A DNA stretch of 64,000 bases from Desmodus rotundus (lineage: Eukaryota > Chordata > Mammalia > Chiroptera > Phyllostomidae), in the NCBI RefSeq assembly GCF_022682495.2, contig NC_071392.1, forward strand, positions 73,368,097-73,432,096, read 5' to 3'. Below, piece after piece: positions 34,520 through 45,813 of the stretch. The notes below the pieces were generated by a model that had not been told where the DNA came from, did no database searches, and saw only the letters and a program-made list of their open reading frames with translations. Every line of letters starts with the position of its first letter. Within the stretch, counting starts at the first letter, position 1. Both the position numbers and the translations under genes were made by a program.

Positions 34520-35400
34520 ACAATTTTGGAAAAACCTACTTTGTGCTGTAAACTATATTATTCACTAGAGACAAAGGGTAAAAGATATACGAAGCCCCTG
34601 TTCCCCTGCAGCTATAGCGCGGCGAGCAGACTGACTAGGAAACAGTGAAGAGCGGCCAGAGAGAAACGTGAATGTTGGGGAGCAGAGGGAATGGATGCAC
34701 AGTCCAGACTGTAAACATCTGGAAGAATTCCTGGAGAGTGTATCCTATGAACTGAACTTTAAAGGAAAAGAATTTCAATAAGATGAAAAAGCACATTAGA
34801 AGGCTCAAAGCTGTGAGAAAATAGCCCATTTATGGCCCTGAAAGTATTCCAGCAAAGGTCTTAATTGGTCAGTGGCAAGTGATGAAAATGAAGGGCTTAA
34901 CAGGGCCAAATGATTAAGGCTTTTATATGTCTTGTTAAAGATTTTGGATTCTATTCTAAGCCAATGGGGAGATATTGAAGGATTTTAAGGAGTCAAGTGG
35001 TGTGAGCAAATTTGCATTTTAGAAAACTCTCTGGTTGGAGCTGTGTGACTGCCGAAGGGTGGGGTTGGGGGGACACGCTGGCACGAAAAGAACAGAGGAC
35101 TAGTCCTGCACTTCAGGAAAAAATTATGAAGGTCAACTCACTCTGAAGAAAGATATTGAAAAGCTAAAGGAAGCAAAATACAATGGTTGATTATACGGTC
35201 GAGGAGACAGGGATAATGTATGTCCAGGACGTCCCGGTTTCCAGCACTGCTAACCAGGTACAATGTGACGACATACACAAAAATAGGGAGTAACAGTGTA
35301 AGAGGAGATTTGATTGAAGGTAGATGCAATCAGTTTGAGCTACCTATCCAATGCGTTGCACAAGTGGAAATGCAGGTCCACTTGCCACCTAGGGTGAGGT
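34520..35400 (+). repeat. Long ancient mammalian-wide repeat (L2/MER-type)
   Basis: The order 'gaagaattcctggagagtg', 'gaactgaactttaaagga', 'ttttggattctattctaag', 'ccaatggggagatattgaag', 'tttgcattttagaaaactct' and 'tgagctacctatccaatg' matches a familiar old repeat ('tttggactttatcctgtagg...gggagccattgaagg...atttgcgttttagaaagatc'). Family name not certain. No coding potential remains. Confidence 0.6.
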
Positions 35401-35740
35401 GAGTGAGGGGAGAAAGCTACTCGATTGGATGCAAATTTTAACGGGCAAAAACCTCAGTAACCAGAATAAATACTACTTTAATGAAAAAAATTTGTATAAA
35501 TCAGAATTCAGGAAAAAAAAAACAAGACCAAAATATCAAAATGTTAAATAAAGGCCACACCATGATATCAATTCACATTAGAGCTAGTGGAAAATTGGAA
35601 ACATCTATTTTGGTACCTAATGCAGTGGTGACAGCTGGAAACCCCCCATGCCTTAAAGAACCCTGTGATTGTGAGATCAGACAGTACCAGCGAGGCGGGA
35701 GGTTTAAAGAGGTTGTTTTTTGTTATTTGTTTGCGTTTTT
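35401..35740. other. No gene seen; unassigned
   Basis: AT-rich, with an A run at 35511-35522. A plus frame of 96 codons (35481-35771) runs into the adjoining repeat and has no domain. Confidence 0.45.
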
Positions 35741-35870
35741 TGTGTGGGTTTTTTTTTTCCAGTTTTACTGAGGTATAGTTAATAAATGAAATTGTAAGAT
35801 ACAAGTATATAAATTGTACATCAGTATGATTTGATATTCATTTAATTAACACCCAAAAAATGCTTATGTG
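35741..35870 (-). mobile_element. Old L1 3' end, minus strand
   Basis: 'ttttactgaggtatagttaa', 'gtatataaattgtacatcag' and 'tatgatttgatattca' correspond to the reverse-oriented 3' end of L1M ('tattgaggtataattgacat...gtacaatttgatg'). A T-rich run at its left fits its A tail. Confidence 0.75.
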
Positions 35871-37849
35871 TGTTTCTTTTTACTTTTCTTTTATGAGAAA
35901 AGAAAGTTGAGCATGTTTATTTTCTGAGGTTAAAAGCAACTGGCTATGGAGGAAGGGTGTTGGGAGCAAGAAGTCAGAGGCACTCAGGGGGAGAAGGGGG
36001 TGGAGGACAGGAGGTGGAGATGGGGACTGATGTACATAAATTACAGGTTCAGGGTAAAGGTGCACACTAAGGGAGTTTCCATTCAGGAACTGAAAGTGAA
36101 TGAAAATGCTTTGCTTGTATGAATAACACATCAGCACATCTCTGCTCTAACGGTCATTCCTTTTTTTCTTTTGAGATGTTGTTTATAACATTTACTAATA
36201 TCTCTGTGAATTTCTCTTCATCCCCAAATCTAGAGCAATTAGCATGCAGTACTTATTTCCTATAATCCCCTTCTCTTATGACTACCAATAAGCAGTTATT
36301 GATGGGAAGATTTAATAAGGCAAGAAAAAGCATTAAAAACACTGGTGAAAATAATAGAAGCAGTGCTTAGATGCTGCTCACATCACTTCAGAAATGCTCC
36401 TCCCCAACCTTCGGGTGGAAATTAGATTCAAGGCTGCAATGGCTGGATCCCCAAGTTCACCAGTCTGCAGCAGAGCAATTTTTCCAGAAAACAGATCTTA
36501 TAGGAATAAAATATCTACCAAAAAAGGTGGAAAACAATGCAAGGAAATGCAATACATGTTTGTTATTTGGGGAAGCAAGTTACTCCTTTGTGCCCTGCTA
36601 TTGTTGCAGCTAAGTTCCAGAGGTTTATACTAATGGAGTAGATTGCAGAACGGCCCCAGACGTGACAGCAGAACTTCTCAAACATGCTAAGTGTCCAGGC
36701 TGCCAAATTAAAGGAGACTCCAGGGCTGGCACTTCCCTGGTCATCTTTAATTAAGCAATATTCTGGTGAAAACCTCACAGTTAATCTTAAAAGCTGTTTT
36801 TCTCCTACAGTAAATGAAAGGGGAATTTTAAGAGTGTGTATAGTGCCTTGCTCTTTGTTATAATTTTATTTAGAGGAGTCTATTAGGAATGAAATAAAGT
36901 AAAATTATATTCTCCCATTTAAGGAAAACTAAACAAACATAAATTTACAGAAAAAATAGTGTAAGAAATGCTTACCTTTTATAATGTAACATGTTTTATC
37001 AATATTAAATATATTAACATTATTTTTCAGTTGTATGCCTGTCATAAAACGCTCCAAGCATATCCAGGCATTTGCTACTCTACACATATTCTAGGATTTT
37101 CTGCCTCTGGGATTGATTTGGGAGGGAGAGGGTCATGTTATTTATTGTACCCGCAAAGTCTTAGACATATCTGCCTTTTGATACTTCCTCCCTCTGAGGC
37201 ATTCTACTCTCAACCTTTCCTAATCGAGCTATTTTTATTATTAATTTAACAGAGAGTTACAGACTGCTAACGAGTCAATGAATAAAACAATGAAGCAACA
37301 AATTAATGATCACTGTGGGCAGATTCTGCGAGCTACATACCTTCGTAACCCCCATAAAGCCTTTTGTAGTGCCTGAAACATCTGCAGGTCAAATACTTAC
37401 TGAATTGTTAATTACATGTATATGGCACAGATAGAAATACATTTATGTTTACTGCAAGTAATTCTCCCTAAATTATAACTTTAGCTTTTCATGAGGAAAG
37501 GATATATTTCTAGCATCCTGATCTTTAAAATTTTCATAGGCACTTTTTCTGTAAAGGTGAATTAACTTTCTCTTGGAATGTGGTGGGAGAAGCTAGTAGA
37601 TAATGTCTGACGTCTGGCTTAATAATAAGGCAGGTTGCTGTCCTCAATGTTTAGCAATCACTAGAACCTGAGGAACTTTTATTTAATCTTAACCTTGCAC
37701 CTGACTGCCAAGCAGAGCCAATCACTTAAATTTCAGGAAATTAATGGACTCATCTGTAACACGATTGCCATCAAAGAACTTGAGAAGAAAAGACTAATGA
37801 TAAAATGACTGGAAAGACAGTAGATGTAAAGATTCAACAATGCTCTCAA
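35871..37849. other. No gene seen; repeat-poor
   Basis: Nothing repeated is recognised except a purine/G-rich patch at 35984-36025 ('agggggagaagggggtggag'). The stretch 36370-36850 has balanced composition, no simple sequence and homeodomain-like 'ttaattaa' cores (36748), so it is a candidate for conserved non-coding DNA, but conservation cannot be judged here. Confidence 0.4.
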
Positions 37850-38560
37850 AATTCATGGCAAAGCCATTTTCCATACTCACCCTCAGTTGTAACTGTACTG
37901 TTTTTACGAGGGTTGAATTCAATAAAAATAAGCTTATAAGAGCTCTGTAGTGCTATTTTGTATCGGCTGGATTGATGCCAAATGTAAATCCCCTTGCTTT
38001 CAAAAATGTAAAATATAAAGCACTTTGAAAATTCATAATGTTTTCATTAGATGCCCAAGGATTGTGAGCTCGGATAGACAAAACACATACCCTATGATTC
38101 TGGTGAGGCTGCTAAATAAAAAAGCAATCCATACATTTCTTTTTATCATCGTCTTCATCTTCTATTTCCTTTTTCACTTTTCTATTACATTTTGAATTTG
38201 ATTTTTATGTTTCTGCCTCTTTGCGTTTTCCCACTCCTGAAGCAATTGGAAGGATTTGTGCAGGCTCCAGGGTGTCATTTCAGTGTCTGATGGGGTCCCT
38301 TTCCAGTGGGTGTCAAACAATTATTTACAGGCTCCAGATAAAGAGCCAGAGTGCCCCGGAAATGCCCTAAGCCCACTGGAGGCTTGCTTGCCTGAGCTGG
38401 CGGCACCTTTCTGGCTGCAATGCATAGTTTTCAGGGCAATGATAAACACTGGCTCAAAGGACAGTGATGGAAAGTGTTTCCTAGTCACATGAGACCGGGG
38501 TCTATTGAGAAACCGATTTTTTCCAGGCACGATAACATCTGTTCAGGGTAAGCAAGCATT
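37850..38560. other. Repeat-free, balanced-composition block
   Basis: No repeat is recognised and composition is more even than the surroundings, with GC rising at 38250-38470. Frames of 69-78 codons on both strands overlap each other and show no domain. Listed as a candidate non-coding element. Confidence 0.3.
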
Positions 38561-40546
38561 GCTGCACAAGGGGATAAAGGATGCTAACTGAACTGGTATA
38601 GGGCCCACAATGAGACAGAAGAACATCAGAACCAAGGCACACATTGTTCAAAGAGTTGATAGCATTATTTTAATCATCTGCTTAACTTTTAAACAGTACT
38701 GGGTTGTGTGGGATTGTATTATGTGGGAGGTTCATATAGAATAGACAGAACAACTAGAATTTCACAATTTCTGGACCACTAATGAACATAAAAAGCTGTT
38801 TTATGTGCCAGATTCTGAAAGAAACCATGCTGGACTTAAATGAATCAAGAATTCAATCAAATGAAAATAAGGCTGAAGGCTATAACAGAACTGAATACAG
38901 CATATCCCTACATTCTAGCAACTAATAATTGATTTTTAAGGAAAATTGTCTTCAAGAGAAAGCCAAGTAATTGTTTTCTATATCTCAGTTTTAAATATTT
39001 TTAGCATTTTCTCATTTATGAGTTCACTTGGTTCTCTTAACAACACTATAATAAAAGTTATAATCTACATTTAGAGTTTAAAAAGTTGAGAGAAATAGGT
39101 TTCATACCTTGAAAAAGGATGGGAAAGAGTCTCTAGAACTCTAGTCTCTATTTAGTTCACCCTGCTCAAGGCCATTCTCACATCATTTGTTACCTCATTT
39201 GATGAAATTTCAATGTCTATTACATTTACTTTTAAGTTGTATTCAGTTGTGAAAGCAGCTAAGCTCTCAGAAGCCTAACACCAGTTTGACAAAATTTAAT
39301 TTTTTGACCAATCATAAAACAGTAGAGGACATAATGTTGTCTTTTCTCCAAGAGACTTTAAATGTTTACGTAAGTCGAAATTGCATCCTGACCTAAGAAC
39401 AGTGAAATTTGTTTCTATGTTATATTTCCCACAATATCTCATTATTTGGTCCCTTCCTCCCTTCCTCCCACCCCTCCCTCTGTCCTCCCTTTTAATAAAC
39501 GTGTATATATAACTAGTAATTAGCAAGCACAATGCACTGGGAAGTGTGCTAGGCTCTGCACTGCAAACATTTGAAAGTACAGTAAGAGAAACAGGAAGCA
39601 ATGAATGACTCAGTTGATCCCAGCTCAGGCCCAGAGTATTGGGCTCAGCTTCCCTGTATTGCAGCCACATGCAACGCACACGTGTAGAAGCAGAGTGGCC
39701 TGTCAACCCACACTGCTCACTCATTTATAGCTCTTACTTTAAGTTATGCTAGCAATTATATATGTAAAAGGTACTTATTAACCTCGTTCCAAATCAGAAA
39801 CTTCCAGTGTCATTGTTCTCAAATCTTACTATGCACTGGTTGTTTATATAAGGAATTATGTAAGGAATGGATTCTTGAGCTCCACCAAGAAAATCAGTAT
39901 TTCCAGGAAGGAAGTTAAATAAACAAAACAAAACCGTGTTTCCAGTAAAATCTTTCAGTGATTACTGAGTAGCCTTTTAAAATGGCATTGGAAAACCTTA
40001 GACTATAACCCTGCTTTTGATTTTTTATTATTACAAGATTTCAAATCAAGTGCAAGGAATCAGGTTTTGTGAGAAATTATTTAGTCATAGAATAGAACCC
40101 AAACTAGAAAATTGCAATCATAGCCCATGTAACCAAGACCCCTCCCCAGACATGGGAAGATGACGGAAGCAAACAGAGCAGGCCAGGGCAGAGATGTCTG
40201 GACCCCTCTGAGGCAAATTAAGAGGATGAAGCCACCAGACATTCATGATTATGATAAGCAGGCAGACTGTATGCCCTGATTTGATTTGCACAGTCCCATT
40301 CCCCATCCCCTGCTCTTGATTACAGAGGTGTAACCCTGAAGCCAGCAGTTGGGGCAATGGCTTCCTGATCAGGCACATCTGGTGGGCCAGCTTTTGGGTG
40401 ATGTTCTTGGGATCAGTCTTGCAGACCCAACCTACAGCTATTTCCAAGCCCTTCCAAAAAACTATAAGCACTAATTTTAATAAAGTTCAAATCCTTTCTG
40501 CTAAAAATGGAGTGGTTTTGTTGTCTGTCAAAGAATGCTAAATGAT
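38561..40546. other. No gene seen; unassigned, with a C-rich tract
   Basis: A C-rich tract at 39451-39490 has five C runs of three or more. Minus-strand frames at 39296-39724 (142 codons) and 40118-40471 (117 codons) carry no recognised domain and no splice context I trust. Confidence 0.4.
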
Positions 40547-40776
40547 AAAGACCTAAAGATTGAGGCCTGACTGGTGTGGTTCAGTGGGTTGAACATCGTC
40601 CCACAGACTGGTTCAGTTGTGGTCAGGGCACGTGCCTGGATTGCAGGTCAGGTCCCTGGTTGGGGGCATGTGAGAGGCAACCTATCAATGTTTTTCTCCC
40701 TCCTTCCTCCCTTCCCCTCTCTCTAAAAATAAATAAATAAATAAATGCAATCTCTTTTTAAAGATCTAAAGATTGA
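40547..40776 (+). mobile_element. VES-type bat SINE with 17-bp target-site duplication
   Basis: The body 40564-40759 starts 'gcctgactggtgtggttcag', carries 'ggtcagggcacgtgcctgga' and ends with a CT-rich tract and AAAT units. It is flanked by 'aaagacctaaagattga' (40547-40563) and 'aaagatctaaagattga' (40760-40776), with one mismatch. The duplication begins with AAA, which fits L1 endonuclease cleavage, so this is a clear L1-mobilised SINE insertion. Confidence 0.96.
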
Positions 40777-42316
40777 ACAGAAGCCATGTAACAAGTCAGA
40801 AAAGAAAATTGTAGTCACAGAAAACAGCAGGTGCAAAGGGGTCTGAGTTGGAAAATCGCTTGGCTTGTTCGAGGAATACACAGGTGATTGTTGCTGGAGC
40901 AGAGTGAAGAAGTGGAACTGGGAAGGACAAGACATAGTGGAAGACAGATGCTAACTGGACACTCAAGGGACTTTGTCCAGAACAGGTTGTAAATAAGAAT
41001 CTATAAAGGAACAGTTTTCCTTGTAGAGACCTCATCTGAACCAGGTCAAATTATTTTAGCACGAGATTCAGGAAAAATTCCTCTGAGCACAGTGCACCAC
41101 AGCACCTATTTTTTATGTTGGCTGTTATCAAAGACTATTGGTAGCTCCACTGTCCTACCACTACAACCACAGCCCTGTGTTTCCCCCAAATTCATGAACA
41201 CTTCCTCAGACCCAGTCAGGTCTGGAACTCTCTTGACTAGCTACAATAGTCGGTTTTCAATACAGAGCGGTCGTAATAACCACCACCAACAAGCGACTAA
41301 ATAAGACTGTCTGGTCATCTACAAGCCTCTTATTCTGTGTTTACTTCATACTTCCAACCAAAACCATAGTCCAAACTATAACTAGCAGTCTTCTCACCTT
41401 GCTGTACCTAGAGAAGCAGACTTGCTCTTCTTTATAAACACATTGACAATATCACTAGACATCGTGTACCCCAACGCCAATCTTCTCGTTGGTGTGTTAA
41501 CTTGCCAAGCCCATGCTATATGTAAGTTTAATTACCAGAATCATCAACATCGTTGTGTTGGTGGTTGTTATTATGACTGCTATGCACTGAAAACTGGCTA
41601 TTGTAAGTCACTCTTTGAACTTTATCTCTACCTAAATAATCTGTGTGCCTGAAATCTTAACCGAGAGGATATACATGGATATATGTATTGACCCACCTAT
41701 CTGTATATTTGTATACACATGTACAAATATTTATGCACATGCCTAAATGTATATGTGTGTATATATATATTTAAATGTTAAACTAACATTTTGTCATGAA
41801 TGTGTTATTTGATTTCATATCCATTGAAACATGTAACACTTTTAAGATTTCACTATCTGAAAATATTGGAGAGCCTCAAAATGTTTAAACATTCAACCTT
41901 TAAGATGACATTATTTACCATTAAAACATAAAAATATAGAAATATAGTGTGGCATATTTACTAAAAAATGACAGTAAATCAAGTAATCAAAGGAGTATTT
42001 AGAAATTGTCATTATATTAACTTCAAACTATTTATTATTTTACAGATTGTCTGGTTTGTTAAAATGTAATGCAAGTAAAGAAGACCCACATAAATATTAA
42101 ATATACCACAAGAAAATAAATTGTAGATAAAAGTTCCACTACTTTAAGATAGGAGAGAACACACAATTTCAAGGGTTGATACAAAGTTTAATGCCACTTT
42201 GTATATTTAGTAGGAAGAAGATGTATGCAAATAACATCTGTATTTTCTCTTTGTTTAAATATCCATATGAACCTGAGAGAAATTACCTATTATATTAGAA
42301 AAATGTATAAAGGAGG
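40777..42316. other. No gene seen; unassigned, with an alternating AT/GT patch
   Basis: AT-rich sequence. The patch at about 41672-41775 alternates purine and pyrimidine ('gtatatgtgtgtatatatat'). A frame at 41422-41652 (76 codons, Cys-rich end) has no recognised domain. Confidence 0.45.
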
Positions 42317-42832
42317 TGTTTTAGTCAGGGCTCCCCAGGGAAACAGAGCCAGTAAGTTGCATATATTTGTATAAAGAGATTACACATATACATACACACA
42401 TGTATATGAGATTATGCATATAGGGAATTAGATCACAGGATTATGGAGGCTGACACATCCCAAGATCTGCAGGGTGAGGCAGCAAGCTGGAGAGCCCAGT
42501 CCAATGGTGTAGTTCTAGTCCAAAGGCTTCCAGACACAGGAAGTCAATATTCCAGTTCAAGTCTGAAGGCAGAAAAACATCAGTGTCCCAGTTCAAAGGC
42601 AGTCAGGCAAGAGAAAGCATCTCTTACTCAAAGGAAGGTCAACCTTTTTGTTCCACTTAGGCCTTCAACTGATTGTGTGAGCCCACAGACACTGGGAAGG
42701 GCAGTCCTCTTTACTCAGTCTGCTGATTTAAATGTTAATGCCATCTAAAAACACCCTCACAGAATAACGTTTGGACAAATATTTAGGCACCTCTTGGTCC
42801 AGTCAAGTTAACACATAAAATTGATCAGCACA
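42317..42832 (-). mobile_element. Solo LTR, MaLR/ERVL-like, minus strand (same family as 25157-25525)
   Basis: The reverse-oriented element runs from 'tgttttagtcagggctcccc' to 'taaaattgatcagcaca', starting TG and ending CA. It shares the terminal sequence of the 25157 copy ('ccctgac' against 'gtcaggg', and the 'gttaa...cacataaaa' end). It is longer than that copy and has a TA/CA-rich patch at 42383-42420. Flanks ggagg and atagg agree only in the last three bases. Confidence 0.82.
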
Positions 42833-43418
42833 ATAGGCCAGCATTCTATCAGAATGGAGGATCATTTTTCTTTACTTAAACTTCATACTTGAGAAAAAAG
42901 TGAACATGAATAGTTACTTCCATATAGAATATAAACTACTCCAACTCTAGTTTAAAAAGTATTATGTGCGTTCTTCTATATCCTTATTTCCAATGGTCCC
43001 CGTTATTCAATATGCTTAATATAAACCCAATTACTGCCATGTCTACTGCAATAGTGGACAAAGTGCTCACTAAGACCTTTGTCCTTGTTAGTTCATGCCT
43101 ACCTAAGAGCCCTATCACCAATCACTTTTCATAATAAAAGTTTATACATAATTACTAGATAAATCTTCCCCAAACACTGTTATCATTATAACCTTCCCTT
43201 AATCAAGAAGCTACAATGGCTCACCAGAGCAGCAAAGGCAGATTAACTTTCACCCCTACAAGGAGGCAATGGCTGTTATTATGTACTAGACATTTTATTT
43301 TAATTAAGAGTTAAAGTCCCTATACTCACTTTTCATAATTTCATAGAGCAGCCTGAAATGTGAGCAAACCAGAAACAAGGTAAGTTCTCTAATGGCACAT
43401 AGGGTGTGCATTCAAAGT
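42833..43418. other. No gene seen; unassigned
   Basis: AT-rich, no recognised element. Confidence 0.45.
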
Positions 43419-43673
43419 AAATTGTTGGCCCTGGCAGGGTGGCACAGTTGGTTGGAACATCATCCCATGTACCAACAGATCCCCAGTCAGGGCACATACC
43501 TAGGTTGTGGGTTTGAATGCCCATCAGGGGCGCATCCAGGAGGCAACAGATCCATGTTTCTCTCTCACATCAATGTCTCTCTCTCTCTTTCTCCCTCTCA
43601 TCTCCCCCTTCTTCTCTCTCTAAAATCAATTTAAAAACATATCCTCAGGTAAGGATTAAAAGAAATTGTTGGC
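43419..43673 (+). mobile_element. VES-type bat SINE with ~10-12 bp target-site duplication
   Basis: The head 'ggccctggcagggtggcaca' and core 'cagtcagggcacatacctag' are followed by 'caggaggcaacagatcc', a CT-rich tail and 'aaaacatatcctcaggtaagg'. 'aaattgttgg' precedes the element (43419-43428) and recurs at 43663-43672, so the boundaries are supported. Confidence 0.95.
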
Positions 43674-43774
43674 CATCACGTGTGTGTGGCAGGGCAGCGG
43701 GGAGTGGAGAGGGGAGTGGGTCATTAGGGAATCCTTCATTTAGGTGGCCTTTATTTCCTTCATCAAACATTTAC

Positions 43775-43870
43775 TTAGTTACTCCTATGCCCTAGATCTA
43801 TGCAAGGCATTAGTGTTTCAAAATATTAAAGACACAGCCCCTGACCTTATGGAGCTCATAAATTAGCAGA
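43775..43870 (+). repeat. Ancient mammalian repeat, L2/MIR-like
   Basis: 'gatctatgcaaggcattag', 'cacagcccctgaccttatgg' and 'agctcataaattag' are in the usual order of the family also seen at 17570. Confidence 0.6.
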
Positions 43871-43884
43871 AGGTAATTCAATAA

Positions 43885-44121
43885 GAAGAGTATCTCCTTA
43901 GAGAGTGCTAACTTTGTCCCAGACATTGTACTCTGCATTTTATATGTATGAAGTCATAATTTTCATAATGTCCCTATCAAGTAGGTTCTCTCATTATCTT
44001 CATTTTGCACACACAAAAAAACCCTAATAAACAGAAAAGTTGAATATTTCTCAAAGTCGCCCACAAAATGGTGTGACCAGGATTTGAACTCCAGAGAGTT
44101 GGATCCAAAGCTCATGCTTTT
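43885..44121 (+). repeat. MIR SINE
   Basis: 'gagagtgctaactttgtccc', 'cagacattgtactctgc', 'ccctatcaagtaggttctc', 'accaggatttgaactccaga' and 'ccaaagctcatgcttttg' give the MIR order from 5' to 3'. Confidence 0.88.
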
Positions 44122-45596
44122 GCCCATGAAATTCTACTGTGAAATATACTAAGGAAAGGTTTGCCCAAAAGTGCCTGAGAGCCCAAATGAAGAGCAAACC
44201 CAGAAGTGACTTCAAGGAAAAGATAACATCCTCTTTTTTAAGGATGGAGATGAACGAATACCTCCTCAAAACCAATGCTCAAATTTAATTAGATCAAGCT
44301 CCTGTCCATGTTTCCACAGCTAAAAGTTTGTTCTCTCAGGCTGAGATACACTAGTTCGTCTCTTTTCTAATTCTCCTTTTAGCCCATCCATTGACTTTTC
44401 TATTTAATTTCCTTTATAGATAATTCTAGCCAACATTGATTTTCTCTTTTCTGACCATACTTACAGGTTACTAAATGGGGCATGTATTTTCACAGTTGGT
44501 TATACTTCAACTTTGTTCTCTAAATTTTTTACATGCATAAATCCTATCACCTGAAAGAGATTTTATATAACTTTGTCATGAATACATTTGCATTCTTTAG
44601 GACAGACAGACACATAGTAGGTATTTAATAATTACCTATTTAATGCTATGGAACTGGATTAGAAAACATTTAAATTTAAGCATGAAAATTGAATAAATAT
44701 ATTGATTTTTCTTTTCTAAAACATTAGCCTGATTTCTTTCTCAGAACATTTTTTTTCTTTCCTTATACATAGTCAGTCTTACACCTCCCTGGCTTTTCCC
44801 TATAACTCACCTAATTTAAAAATCACGTTGGCAGCAGCATTTTCCATAACTCTCTGGAGTTATGAAGCAGTTGTCCAGAAGAGTGTATTTAACAGCTAAG
44901 TTATTTCTCTACAAAAATGCACTGAAATTTCAAAAGAGATCAGATAGTATTATAATAGCTACTGTTTTTCTATAACACCCTTTGCTCCCCTGTGGCATCT
45001 ACTACGCATTTTCCCAGAGTGCTCAAGGTAGATGCTGCTAAAGGTATGACTTCGTGATGCGTCACGCCCAACATCCCAGTAACCCCTTCCTAAATGTCCC
45101 TGCCGTGTGTCAGTTCTCCCCGCCACCCTTCAGTCACACGCTCTCTTTTAACCCAAATCTCCTACTACATTTCCTATTCCACCTGTGCCTGTGTCCAGAA
45201 ACTTCAAGAGCCAAGATCCTTCATTCTCCCTGAGGGTGTTTTTAAGGATCACTCTACTCCCGTGCATCGAGATAATATTTGAAATGTTTGTAGGCAGGAG
45301 ATAAAGTATCAGTGAACAAGAGGAGACTGAAGAAATGGGAGTGGTTGAGAAAATGGAGGGGAAACCAGGAGCCTGCTGGGTCTGCGGAGACAGGCCTCTG
45401 AACCACCCAGGGACAAGCACGATGGGAGTGACTAAGCTCAGCAGACACAGCCTGCCGCCGCCCTCCATTATGCTAGGAGAGCATCCAACTTGACTGAGAC
45501 ATACAACTATGGACAAGCTTCCCAAAAGGAGACAGGAAAAATAAAGCAGATCAATAGCCATGCTTTCTCTGCATACAAATACAGGACTTGCAAGGT
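44122..45596. other. No gene seen; unassigned
   Basis: No recognised element. The longest frame is minus 45148-45561 (137 codons). It overlaps others, has no known domain and is judged chance. Confidence 0.45.
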
Positions 45597-45813
45597 TTTT
45601 TTAAAGATTTTATTTATTTACTTTTAGAGAGAGAGGAAGAGAGGGAGAGAAACATCAATTGATTGCCTCTCTTACACCCCACAACCAGAGACCAGATCTA
45701 CCCTGCAACCCAGGCATATGCCCTGACCAGGAATCGAACAGGTTACCTTTCAGTTTGCGGGACAATGCCCAACCAAGTGAGCCTGGTTGCTCACACTGGT
45801 CACTGGTCAGGGC
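45597..45813 (-). mobile_element. VES-type bat SINE, minus strand
   Basis: Read on the minus strand, the head contains 'ccctgaccagtgaccagtgt' (with a short 'gaccagt' duplication), then 'tcgattcctggtcagggca' and an AG/CT tail with A-rich end. On the plus strand the T-rich end 'tttttttaaagattttattt' comes first. Target duplication is not clear. Confidence 0.93.

Noticed and set aside
39296..39724. 142-codon minus-strand open frame
   Set aside because: Includes the translation of a C-rich simple tract (Arg/Gly run) and shows no recognisable family.
45148..45561. 137-codon minus-strand open frame
   Set aside because: Overlapped by frames in other registers and has no domain or exon signals.
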